Shown in pieces: positions 10,864 through 21,738 of a stretch of DNA of 64,000 nucleotides (position 1 is its first letter; each line of letters begins with the position of its first letter). Made by a program: the position numbers and the translations under genes. The stretch covers positions 15,152,856-15,216,855 of the forward strand of contig CM040117.1 of NCBI GenBank assembly GCA_022559845.1, given 5' to 3'. Below the pieces are notes generated by a model, which saw only the letters and a program-made list of their open reading frames with translations, searched no databases and had not been told where the DNA came from. This stretch comes from Amorphophallus konjac (lineage: Eukaryota; Streptophyta; Magnoliopsida; Alismatales; Araceae).

Positions 10864-11667
10864 TCTCAAACAAAACTATTAACAAATTTTAATTTTATGG
10901 AAAACATCAAAATAACATGGAGGCTAGCAAGTCATGATTAAAAAAAAAGGTTATGAACTTCTAATAAATTGAACAGCAGGTTAATCTACTCTTTTATGCA
11001 CAAGATATCAGGGAGATGGTATAAGTATTCAAGAGAGATGAAGGAATATAGATGTCAATCACTCATGATAGATTAACCAATTATTTTCCATGAGCCTAGT
11101 TACATAGTGCATTCTGGAACATTTTTAACCTGAGAACATGTTGTCTAACAGTGGATAGCCGAGATTAAACACAAGAAACAACTAGGGTTCATCTAGGAAA
11201 CCCGGGGCCAGAATGCGGCGATCATATGGACGCAGTCTACATGGAGGCCGCGTTCAAGCGAATTTTAGCAAATTCCAAAATTTTGATAAATATAGAAAAG
11301 CTATGGTTGCGGTTGATCGCGGTGCCGCATTTAAAGTCGCGGTCATTGTTCACATCGCGGTCTGGGACAAAAACTTGCCTTCTGGCAAAACTTGACACAC
11401 CTCGGTTCAGACCACGATTTCGATCAGTACAGTTAATAAAGTTAGGCAAATTAGTATCAAATGAAGGAGCACTTAGAGATGCAACTTTTGATATATATAA
11501 TCATAGGTTTGGCCTGAGAGAACACCTACCTTAGACGATCTAAGAAGCGGAAGACGATGAACGCCAGAACCCTAGACAACCTCACCCTCGACCGCCGAAT
11601 CCTCCCTCGATCTAGCACGCCGCTGTCCTCCACAGCACATAGGGTTTGCTAGGAGGCGTGGCCTTCA

Positions 11668-11676
11668 ATTTATAGA
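11668..11676 (-). promoter_or_regulatory. LTR TATA box
   Basis: Minus-strand CTATAAATT, about 340 bp inside the right edge of this truncated LTR. It fits the promoter position of the neighbouring LTR (14744). Confidence 0.55.
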
Positions 11677-13145
11677 GTTAGGGAGCCCTCTAGAGTCCTA
11701 ATTTGACCAAGATAAATCATGGGAGAAAAATCCGCCCAAAACCCGCGGTTTGACTTTTCTAGCACCAGCATCCCAAATTAGGGGTTCCTAGGGTTAGGGT
11801 TTCAAGGTATGATTGACCACCAATGGTGGACTAGGGTTTAGGCTTCGATTTGGGGCCAATAGGTCAAGGATTGGTGTCCAATTAGGCTAGTTATGGGAAG
11901 GTTTTCCCTAAACTCCAAGTTTAACCCAATAAGCCCAATTTAGCCCAATACTCTTATTTCAAATTTTTTTTTGAGGTTTTCCACTTTGGCAATTATGTTA
12001 GAAATTCTATCACGCCCCGAGATATGCGTACATCGAAAGTAATATCGGGGACATGAATAGCCAACAAGATAAGCCTCAAGCGAGCAATATAATTAAAGCG
12101 CTAAACATTGACACATAAAGGGTGAACACAAGAGAGTATAACTCCAAACCTTAATTTTATTCAATCATAATCAAAAGTTTACAATCATGTTGACTACTTT
12201 GACCAACTAGACTCAAATAAGGAAAAAGTACATAAGTGACACATGACTCTTGAGTAAACTAGGTCTTCGCTCATTCTTTACTCACTCTCAGATCCGCCAC
12301 TTGCATAGCCCGAATCCGACTCACTTGAATTCCCTGAAAAGATTGAAAAGAAGTAGGTATGAGCACACTTGCCCAGTAGGTATCTTCGTATCAACATGAA
12401 GGCAAGTTTAAGTAATTAGTATTTTAGCTCTAGATGATAAGGTAAAAGGAATACGATTAAAACATGCGGTGTAAACCAAAGTAACAATGCAAGTAACAAG
12501 ATGTAGATCAGAGAGATATGAAGGTTTACGTAGAGTGATAACATGATCAAGTAAGATTATGAAGTGGCCTTTCATTAACGAGAATGTACTAGAATGTATC
12601 GAGAATGTACTTTTCATAACCTTAAAAGGCCATACACTAGAAAGTCAAGCAAGCATGTATAATTTCATCATGAGCATCGTGGATTTCACCCGTTTATAAA
12701 AAAAGTACTCTCGACGCAATGCGACACCAGTGTTCATCATACCCCATGGTTTATAGCATGTTTCCGACTATCTACCGAAGGGGCTAGCGTCGAGCCCTTG
12801 GACAGTATCCGTGCCCACTCTTGCATTTTCAAGTTATAAATCAAGCTATTTCCATGAGATATAAATAAAGTGGGCCACTAATGTACAATTTCAACAATAG
12901 TTCCATGATAGCAAAAATCAAGGTAAGAATGAACCAATTATGAACGTAAGAGTTCAAGGATGAATTAATGAACAAAGTCACGCTACGGGAGGAATCGAGC
13001 AACATAACGGTACAATTCTATAGTTCCATAACTCATTAATAACTTATTGATTAAGGGGCTAGGTTCTAGATAATCAATAGACCATCTAGGAATAGAATAT
13101 AACCAACCCTTGGGTCAAACCACGGGTTAGAACACAAGCCAGAAG

Positions 13146-13340
13146 AATGCGGTCAAGTCAAGACCGTTTCTTTGAGAAGGCGGTCATGGTTGGACCGTTT
13201 CTTGAAATTGGCGGTCAGGTTGAGACCGCTATCAGGATGAGTCGACGCATAAATGGAAAGGAGTCGGCGTAGTGAGTGCTGGAACCAGATTGCGGTCATG
13301 GTACGGCCACTACCAGAAGGTGGCGGTCACCTGAGGGCCT
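13146..13340. repeat. GCGGTC/GACCGT inverted-repeat cluster
   Basis: Successive units such as GCGGTCAAGTCAAGACCGT, GCGGTCATGGTTGGACCGT and GCGGTCAGGTTGAGACCGC. Each can fold as a short GGTC/GACC stem. The units share the stem but differ in the loop. By the TATA box at 14744, this cluster lies in transcribed LTR sequence. Confidence 0.75.
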
Positions 13341-13404
13341 CTATTTATCCAGAGTACAGAAAAATGCCGATAAGATTGGTGCTTTCTAATCCATTGGGCT
13401 TTAA

Positions 13405-13582
13405 GGGTACAACCAGCTCGGCGTTCTAGTAGGAATCCCACGCTTGCAGAGACTTACGGTGGCCTTGAAACACGGTCACCTAGTCCGGTGGAAGGAATAT
13501 CCAACGGAGAGGATCACAAGTCCAAGAAGGTGTGCCTATAAGTGCAAAGTGTAACTAATAGCCACGCACCGGGGTACGCACT
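13405..13582 (-). other. Conserved leader module, copy 2
   Basis: Same block order as copy 1: GGGTACAACC, GCAGAGACTTACGGTGGCC, GGTCACCTAGTC, GGAATATCC and GCACCGGGGTAC. The GGTCACCTAGTC block is shared with copy 3 at 25946 rather than with copy 1. Confidence 0.7.
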
Positions 13583-14743
13583 ATGTACTTATGGAAAATT
13601 GAAGATGAGAGTGAAATCGTGATAAAATAGCGTTCCAAACGTCACAATAAATCAAGTTCCATAATTATAAGGGAAAGATTTAAGTACAAAACTATATGAT
13701 TTTGGCATGAAAGTAGCATAAGTTTAAAATAAGTTAAAAACTCATGAATGACATAAAAATTGGCATGGTGGATGCACAATATAACCAATATTAGGTATAC
13801 CTTGAGATAGCTAAGAATAGGACCTGTTTAGCTAGGCTTACCATATAATTAAAGGGCTTGATCTGTAATCTATTTAGAGTTAACATGTAGCAAAACACAG
13901 AGAGGAGATAGCGGTCTAGGGAGGATTGTTTCTTGTAATTGCGGTTAGACAGGGACTGCTAATAGACATTAGCCGTCTCTGAGAGACCGCCTTCCGCTTG
14001 CTACGGGCAGAAGGTACTTAGGGCATGCAAGGCCTATCCTAAAGCAAATAATACATGAAAATCATGCTAGACAGATAGGTATGACATGATAGAATAAAAT
14101 TAAGTCATGAAGATGCATGGGTTGCATGGATTAGGCCAAAGTTATCATCTTTTCTATTAAGGTGTAGGGATCTGCATGCAGAAATAGATTGAATGCGTAG
14201 TCATGATAAAACATCAAATACGACGTGTATAATCAATGAAAACAGGAGGGAACAGAGGGCTTTTGTTCTTTACATGATGTTTGAGCCGTTCATGAGATAA
14301 CTTACCTCTGAAAAAGGCTCTAGACTTTAAATTTTGGGCTGGAAGACGATGCTGGCTCCTGCGCATCCTCTGTGGAATCGGCGATTTCCTGGCCTTCTAA
14401 TTCTTTATCCTCTTGACCTAAATTCATGAAATTTGGAGGATAGGTAGAAGACATAAAGGGGATCGATTAACTCTAAAGACACAACTTGAATCTATGTCAT
14501 CTGGGGCTTCTAATTTCCTATTCTTTCTCAGAGAAAGCTCATTCCTGTGCGAACTGCAAGGAACCAGTAACTCCCGAGGGTTCTAACTTCTTAACGGCTT
14601 GACCTCCTAGCACGAAAGTTAGAGGGAAGTTAGAAAATATAAAAGAGAATAAAATCTTCTAAAGAACCAACCTGAGATAATGTCTCCTTACGTTCGAAAC
14701 ACGCGATCCAACACTAGGGTTCGCAAGGGTCGAAGTTAGGGCC

Positions 14744-14752
14744 TATTTATAG
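14744..14752 (-). promoter_or_regulatory. LTR TATA box
   Basis: Minus-strand CTATAAATA, followed in the transcribed direction by an AACCCTAG-containing leader, as in the LTR at 9105. Confidence 0.65.
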
Positions 14753-15313
14753 AGTTTGAGTTAGGGCTGAGGGTTAGATCGATTTGGGAGTCCTATTTGG
14801 GGTTAAGATTGATCCCCAAGAGTCCTAGAAGTTTACATGTCAGATAGCATCGAACTAAAGGGATTAGAATAGGAAAAATCTAGGTTTTCCACGCTTGTCA
14901 CAAGCTCATGTTCGGAAGGAGATAGCGGTCCCTTCTGGGCCGCCTTTAGAAGATGACGGTCTTGCAATAGACCGCCACTACCTAGGGTGCCAGAATTTGT
15001 ACCAAAATCAAATTCCTCCTATATTTATCCTCTTTTTAACCTATTTATCTGTTTAAATTTGAAAATTATCCCAATTACCTTCTATAATTAGGCTTAGGCC
15101 TAAAAGGCTTAGACTTGGCTCTATGGGCCTATTTTAAGTTGGCTTGTACTTAAATTAATATTTGGGTCTTTAAGTACTTATTAATCAGCCCATTATTCAT
15201 TAAATAGTCTATTAAGCCCATTTATGGCTTAAAAAATTGTATTTAAATTTAGAAAAATTCCAGAGAAATTCTTATAATTCCAGAAAAATTCTAGAAAATT
15301 CCCGGACGTTACA

Positions 15314-15330
15314 CCCTCCCCCCTTAAGAA
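15314..15330 (-). promoter_or_regulatory. Polypurine tract
   Basis: On the minus strand TTCTTAAGGGGGGAGGG directly abuts the LTR start TGTAACGTCC. Confidence 0.85.
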
Positions 15331-15369
15331 GAATTTGGTCCCCAAATTCATTGCATGGGCTTTATGGAA

Positions 15370-16168
15370 AGTGTACTATATCTTTAGTTGAATAGTTTGG
15401 GGAGCCATTTGCGCATAGCTTCTTTCGTCTACCACGTTGCCTCTGGCGCTAAGCATTTATTCCATTGGACCTTTATCATGGGAATAGTCTTGTTGCGAAG
15501 CTGACGTATCTCTTGATCCATAATTTTGAGTGGTCTTTGCTCATACGTAAGATCCTTCTGTATTACTAGGTCGTCATGGCTTATAATATGAAAAGGGTCA
15601 TGAACGTACCTTTTGAGCATGGATACATGGAATACATCATGAACTCCAGATATTTGAGGAGGCGATACAATCCGATAAGCAACTTCGCCAACCCTTTTCA
15701 GAATTTCGAAAGGGCCTATGAATCGTGGCGTAAGCTTGCCTTTGATGCTAAATCTTTGAATACCACGACCTGGGAAAACCTTGAGAAATACATGATCTCC
15801 CGCTTGAAATTCCAAGTCTCGTCGCCTGATATCAGCATAAGACTTTTGTCTATCCTGAGCCACCTGGAGTCTTTCTCTAATCAGCTTCACTTTTTTCGTT
15901 GTATCCCGAATAAGATCAGGGCCTAAAAGTTGTCGTTCTCCAACCTCGTCTCAGCATATTGGTGAACGACAAATCCTACCATATAGTGCCTCAAACGGTG
16001 CCATTTGAATGCTAGATTGATAGCTATTGTTATAGGTAAACTCCACTAGAGGCAAGTGGTCGTGCCAACTTCCACCAAAATCAATTGCACATGCCCTGAG
16101 CATATCTTCCACCACCTGATTGGTTCTTTCAGTTTGACCATCGGTTTGTGGATGGAATTCAGTGCTGA
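15370..16168 (-). pseudogene. pol: Chromovirus integrase C-terminus with chromodomain
   Basis: The leftward frame starts inside the integrase core (FHPQTDGQTERT, then the last catalytic glutamate region EDMLRAC). It continues through FEALYGR, the KSYADIRRRDLEF block, and a GPF motif at FIGPFEILKRVGEVAYR. It ends in a chromodomain (IRQLRNKTIPMIKVQW followed by EATW). Integrase inserts element DNA, and the chromodomain steers insertion to chromatin marks. A TGA at 15951-15953 replaces a tryptophan, and a TAG at 15429 ends the longest open stretch (15429-15890) inside the chromodomain. The frame remains recognisable to about 15375. The first two thirds of pol are missing. Dead fragment. Confidence 0.85.
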
Positions 16169-16368
16169 TGTAATGCCCCGGGGTTTTCAGATATTTATCG
16201 GATCAGGATCCGTGAGTTTCGGATCGCTTTCGTGGGTCCCAGATTGAGTTTTACGATTCACGCGTGTTTTTGACTATCGGACCTTCGGAACCCCGTGTAA
16301 GGTGAACCGTTGTGTTCTCCAACTCTGGGACGTTACCACTGCGTTGTACATTTTCCGAGGATCGTGGG
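16169..16368 (+). other. LTR-start-like fragment, unassigned
   Basis: Begins TGTAATGCCCCGG abruptly inside the integrase gene and ends abruptly at the Ogre-like LTR. The opening resembles starts of plant gypsy LTRs and the rest has no partner in the window. A truncated LTR or solo fragment is the likeliest explanation. Confidence 0.45.
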
Positions 16369-17308
16369 TGTAAATAGATTAATCTACTCCGCCCTCAAAC
16401 TATGTAAACATACACATAAACATGAACATGTAAAACATGAACAATGACGGGCAAAGGGGCGATGATGAAGAGAAAGAAACCGTGATCGCCACCCAAGGAA
16501 TAGTAGTAAGAAATAGATGCTATAATGAAATCAAATCTACCGCGTACCTTGGGAAATGAGGAAGAAGTTGCGGCCCGAAGGGAAGCCACTATCACGTGAG
16601 ATCGCGCTTGAAAGGATGCGGGGAATCGATCGTGGGTACACCTCCTCTTCTTCCAGCCGGCTAGAGGGAGAGGGCCTCACGTCCTATTTATTGTCTCTTG
16701 CAAAACAAAGCCATGAAAATAAGAGAAAACCCATTAGATCATGAAAGTGTAGTATATGCCCCGGAATGATAAAATAGCATGAAAGAAAGGGAGAGAACGC
16801 ACCGGGGAAGGGTTTTTAACCCCTATGAACGGGTGCAAAAGAAAGGTGGGAGTGTTGTGCATGCATGGGATTTGAAATCACAGAATTTGATGGAGAGAAT
16901 AGAGAGAAAAACGTTGTGCAAAATGGAGAAAAATGCATAAACGTGCAGGAAACTGTGCAGAAACTAAGTGCAAAACTGTGACGATTTGTGAAAAGTGGGG
17001 GAGAAGAATAAGAAATTGGAGCAAGTATAGAGAGCCCAGAGAGATGAAAAATGAAGAAGATACTCCCCTCTTCAAGATGGTGTCAATGGAGGACGAAGAG
17101 GACGTCGGATGACTCCGCCCCGAGCCGACGAAGGGCACCCCGCCGCACAGGTTCATGAACTTGTGATGATTTGCTAAAAGTAGAGGCGAAGTTAGGAGGG
17201 CAAACAACGATGAAATGAAGCAAATGAGGAACCAAATTAAAGCTAATATTTCCCTCAATAGCCCCAGGTCCAAGAAGAGCCCCCCCTTGCGTAGGCGAAC
17301 TGGGCACT

Positions 17309-17317
17309 TATTTATAG
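17309..17317 (-). promoter_or_regulatory. LTR TATA box
   Basis: Minus-strand CTATAAATAAGTGCCC. The same sequence is conserved in the right LTR at 40908-40916. Confidence 0.65.
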
Positions 17318-17874
17318 AAAAGTGGTGAAATCCCCAACTTTCTGTCACGATTCCAGGAGATAGAGTCCACCAAATCTCGAGATCTCTGGATCATTCTCGA
17401 GATAATAGTCAAGATAAGATGTAGGAACAAACATGACTCTTTTTGGTTGAAGATTGTGGAAGTTATGGCTCTTAGAAGAAGCATCTGGAACCTAATCTGC
17501 AGGGTTTTTGGTTGCATGAAAAGCATAAAACCTGATATTACGGCCAAGATTCCAGGAGATATGGTCAATTAAAAATCGTGCTCCATATATCAAATTCGAG
17601 ATAATACAAAGCGGAAGACACGGAAACAAACGGGGCTCAATTTCATGGAGGATTCTAGAAGATAGAGCCCTAACATGGAGGCCATGTTGCACAGGTTCAA
17701 CCTTAGAGTTCGGCGGCAAAGAAGATGGAGTTCAGAAATTTTTGGACTCTCTGTTATATAAACAGTCGCTCGATAGACCATTTTTAAAAATAAACGGTCA
17801 TTTACAAACCATTTTTATCATGAAGAACGGAGACTTGGGCGACCACGGCAGTTCGGGCTAAAATAGGATGAAAA

Positions 17875-18083
17875 ACGGTCTATCGAACGACCTTCCAATG
17901 AAATGGGCGGTCTAGGGGAGACCTTTCAATGATGGAACGGTCTAGGGGAGACCTTTCAGTGAATTGGATGGTCTAGGGGAGACCTTTCAATGAATTGGAC
18001 GGTCTAGATGAGACCTTTCAATGATTAGATGGTCTAGGAGAGACCTTTCAATGAATTGGACTGTCTAGGAGAGACCTTTCAAT
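17875..18083. repeat. Seven-copy GGTCT/AGACC palindromic array
   Basis: Units of 31-35 bp, typically GGTCTAGGGGAGACC followed by TTTCAATGAATTGGA. Each has a GGTCT/AGACC stem and a 5-base loop. The first unit is a variant (GGTCTATCGAACGACC). The array lies about 560 bp upstream of the TATA box, in U3. Confidence 0.9.
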
Positions 18084-20319
18084 GAGATGAAGAACATTCT
18101 GAGCAGACTGCGTGTGACTTTAGAAATCGGAGTGTGCCTCTCAAATGGTGTAGAATTAGGGAAAGTGGTAGAAGAAGACATTGTAGATAATGAAAAGATG
18201 AACAACTTTCATGAAGAGAACAATATGAAAAGATGACCCAAAGAAGGAGAAAATGGGGTAAGAACAGAGAAAAACACTAAGACTTGAAAATGGTGTAGAA
18301 TTGGATAATGGCATAGAAGAAGAAAATGTAGGGCTTCAAAAATGGAACAACTGTGGTGAAGGACACTTAATGAATAGAGGAATGGAAGAGGATAAAAAAG
18401 GACCACTTTTCAAGACTACGCAGCGAAAGGGGCCGAATGCTTGAGGGAAGTCGACCTAAATGGGCCGTAAGTCGACTTGGAAAGCCGAAATGTGATACAA
18501 TAGGCTCCAGGGCTCTAAGAAATAATGATATCCAAGCCTCAACGGGAATGGAACAATGAAATGGGCTCGAAATCCATCCAAGGAACCCTCCAAAATAACG
18601 GGTAATTTGGGACATCAAAATTGATGAATAAGAGAAATAACGTAACTTGCGGGCTAAAAACGGGTGTCAACGGATGCCCCTCCTTGATGTCCGCTTTGCA
18701 AGGGAACGGGCAAAAGTGACGCGGAGATGAAATGGAAAGGAGATGGAGCGAAAGCGACAGCGACGTGAAATGGAGATGACACGGAGATGAAGCGGAGAGA
18801 ACTAAAAAGCGGGCATCAAGGCAAAAGACACCCGTTTTAACCAACAAGCGACAGGAATTCTCCCGAAAATGCCAAACTAACCACTAGGACTGGATGACAA
18901 GAATGGGACATGTCTGGAGAACTAAAGTAACAGGAAAAAAAGGAAACACGACCAGCCTCATCGGGGACCCAATCTACAGACGATGAGGGGATCGGAAAGG
19001 AGCATAACGTAAAAGGCAGGAGAAATATAACTGAGATGAAATCCAGATAGGAATCAGCTGACCAACTAGACCAAGCGGCAAGATCAAAGAAATCGTTCAA
19101 ATTCAGTGTGGAATGAGAATCTCTTGTCCAAGAGAGCTGAGGTGCAAACAACCATTGTTTGAGGAACAATCTTGAGAGAATCATGAGGCGTGAATGCTCA
19201 AAATATGACATGATGCATGCTGCGCTAAAATAAAGAAATCATCAAAACGAATGTAAAGAAAACTAAAATAGAAAGTACTCGAGAATAGTATTGCTAGACC
19301 GGAACAATCAGGGTCAAGACACTATCCGCAACCATGGCGTGCGAGATAGAACCATATCATTCCCTAATTTTCCCAACCTAACGGCCTATCCGATGATTAA
19401 ACACGTGCACCTAGATCATTTTTGTTAGAGGGGAACATCAGATCCTGGAACACGTGAATGACCAGCCAATTCTCGAGATAATATAATAATATAGATATCA
19501 TATAGTAATGCAACAATGAGAAGGGATAGAAGGCCATACCTGACTTACCTGTGCATGCGAAACTACGTTTTTTGGATTATTTTTAAAATAAGACGACCAG
19601 CAACATGAATAAATAAGTATGAACAAAATGAAAACATAACGACCAAATGAACGAAACAATATAACATAACGAAGAGTGAACGAGCACGCAACACATGCAA
19701 AACACCACATAAACAAATAATAAGCATGAGAACGGAGAAAATGGTGGAGCATGGCAACATATGGCGGGACATCACACCATGCAGAATGAAACCACATGCA
19801 ATGGGATAGAAATACGTAGGACGAGGACATCTAAGACAACCACAGGGGAGAAGACATAACATATATGAAATAACCACAAGTGGGACAAGGACACATGCAA
19901 CACATGGCCAAACGAGACAACACGTGGAACTAGAACATGCATGAGATGACCCTAGAGGATAGGACACCTGGACGACGACCATATGGGGACAACACGAGAA
20001 ATGACAAAATATGTCCTCCAATCAATCCCAAGATCTGACGACGTAGAACCGCTAGGTTCGCAACAGTGAGGTAAAGAGCCCTCTCTCATGAAGATATGAT
20101 CAAAAGCTGAACGACACAAAGCATGAGAAGGACACGAGCTTTGGAACAGATCGAGGGACAAGTTTGAAGAAAGAGAGGACAGATCAGAAAAGTATGAACA
20201 GGAGGCAGAGCAAAAGATAGAGTCAGAAAGCTTGAACACCTGCGACCTGCACACTTAGCAAACAAATCATACATGTCCTTAAAATAAAAGATAAAAAGGA
20301 ACAGAAGACAAATATTTTT

Positions 20320-20556
20320 GGATTTTTGACAATTTTTTTAATTTTTTTAAGATTTTGAACAATATTTAATTTTTTTTGGATTTTGGCAATATTTGATTTT
20401 TTTGGGATTTTGACAATATTTAATTTTTTTGTTTGGATTTTGACAATATTTAATTTTTTTGAATTTTGGAACATATTTAATTTTTTGGACTTTTGATAAT
20501 ATCTCATTTTTTAATTTTTGATAATATTTCCCTTTTTTCTTTGAATTTTTGAAATA
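20320..20556. repeat. T-rich minisatellite
   Basis: About eight degenerate units of roughly 25-35 bp, built on GATTTTGACAATATTTAAT followed by a T run, in the U3 part of the LTR. Confidence 0.85.
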
Positions 20557-21036
20557 GCAACCCGCAGCACCCAAAGACGGGCTCGAACTACTAGCCAGGG
20601 ACCGTCGTTCCTACCCCTCTCATTAAAGGCTTCCCTTAAGCAGGGCGTGCATATGAGGGTGCCTCGCCACAACCAACCGCCTCTAAAGAACAGTGTCCCT
20701 ACTAAGGCCATACCTGGGATACAACCCAGCCTAAGAGGGAGAAATAGAAGAAAAATTAGAGACAAGCTTTATGCAGGATGAGAGATATTAGGACTCGACT
20801 TCCTTCCAGGGCACTACCCCTTAAAGATACAGTCTGTTGCGCCGGGGCTTTGTGTCTTTGATTTTTAGACCCATATTTATCAGGCACGCATGCGACCGGG
20901 CTCATGACGTCCCGCGGGGAACTGTACTGCCACTCTTGCCATGCCTTCTAATCATATTTTTGCATTGAATTATTTTCTCATTTTGGTAGCCCTTATGGGC
21001 TAGATATTACATGAAAGTTCACTTTTGAGGGTCAAG

Positions 21037-21738
21037 ACTGCCCCTCTTTGAGACCTCTCTCGTATTAGGGAGCGCCTAGGTTGGTCATCTCATCCATCCA
21101 TCTCTTGCCCCTACACTTGGCCGAGCAGAGAAAAGAAAAGACCTTTGTGCATACCCAAAGTATGGCCAAAGCAGCAACGGTGTGCCTAAGAGGAATCGGC
21201 TATGGCTTGCCGTGAAGTGTGTGAAAAACTCATACAAAAGGTCACCCTCAACAATCAAGGAAAGAAACTTGACTCCCAGCACGGAGCTATCACCAGCTAA
21301 GGATGCTACAGAAGCTAACTTTTTTATTTGACACAAAGTTAAGATCTAATTAAACAAAGACTCCTAAAGCCACTCAATCTTGTTAAGGAATCATGTGCAG
21401 AAACAATAGAAATAATGGAAATGAAAGCACATTTCTTGCACAAAATAAAGATACCTTTGCAAATCTATGGCGTGGAAATTGGCATCCTGAAGCGATCTCG
21501 ATCATCAAGCTTTGAGGAGCACGAGTAGCTTTGTATTCCTTGCTTGCCAGGATAAAGGATGAAAGGAGAGCAAAGGATTGGATTCCTCGACACAGAGGAG
21601 TGGCAGACATCATACTGGACGAAGAAGGGATAAAAAGGAAGAGAGATGAGGGCTAGAACTCCCTCGTTAAGGCCCTGATAACAAGGAACCAGATACAGAA
21701 TAAACAGGGATTAACTGAGATCAAGGCGGGCTAAAGTC
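21037..21738 (-). other. Polypurine tract and 3' untranslated region
   Basis: The minus strand ends in an AAAGAGGGGCAG-type tract beside the LTR. The remainder, up to the stop of the second ORF, has no supported gene. Confidence 0.5.

Larger units (their letters stand above)
9105..12007 (-). mobile_element. Truncated chromovirus-type LTR
   Basis: Starts TGTCACGCCCTG, the same terminal signature as the other minus-strand chromovirus LTRs here (TGTCACGCCCC, TGTAACGCCCC). It shares internal blocks with them: a CACTCCTCCCAGGACCAGA block near 9950 also found in the 53451-64000 element, and the leader module at 10677. It carries a minus-strand TATA box and several short inverted repeats. It stops where the next LTR begins at 12008, and no coding part remains. 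Orientation is inferred from the TATA box and from its relatives. Confidence 0.65.
12008..15313 (-). repeat. Chromovirus 3' LTR (3.3 kb)
   Basis: The plus-strand edges are TATCACGCCCC (the expected TG has become TA) and CGGACGTTACA, directly followed by the polypurine tract. It contains a TATA box, a copy of the conserved leader module, and GCGGTC/GACCGC inverted-repeat words at 13146-13340, 13905-14000 and 14922-14990. No coding sequence. Confidence 0.8.
12008..16168 (-). mobile_element. Chromovirus fragment: 3' LTR plus end of pol
   Basis: A 3.3-kb LTR (12008-15313) is followed by a polypurine tract and then the C-terminal part of an integrase with a chromodomain, all reading leftwards. 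The copy is cut at 16168 inside the conserved FHPQTDGQTERT integrase motif, where an unrelated LTR-like sequence starts. The 5' half of the element is absent from the window. It probably landed in, or truncated, the LTR at 9105-12007. Confidence 0.8.
16369..21036 (-). repeat. 3' LTR of the Ogre-like element (truncated)
   Basis: The right edge is placed at about 21036, where the minus strand reads CAAAGAGGGGCAG and then TCTTGACCCTC, a polypurine-tract/LTR junction. The left 1.74 kb matches 39920-41708. The copy in the right LTR carries an extra segment of about 46 bp (40813-40862) missing here. The LTR contains a TATA box, a hairpin-forming 31-35-bp array and a T-rich minisatellite. The many small ORFs have no support as genes. 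Confidence 0.6.

Noticed and set aside
17875..18083. CRISPR-like array
   Set aside because: Units are contiguous minisatellite copies with no unique spacers, in a plant LTR.
16878..20765. Numerous minus-strand ORFs of 60-150 residues
   Set aside because: All lie inside the Ogre-like LTR, lack domains and are not conserved in the other LTR copy where it can be compared.
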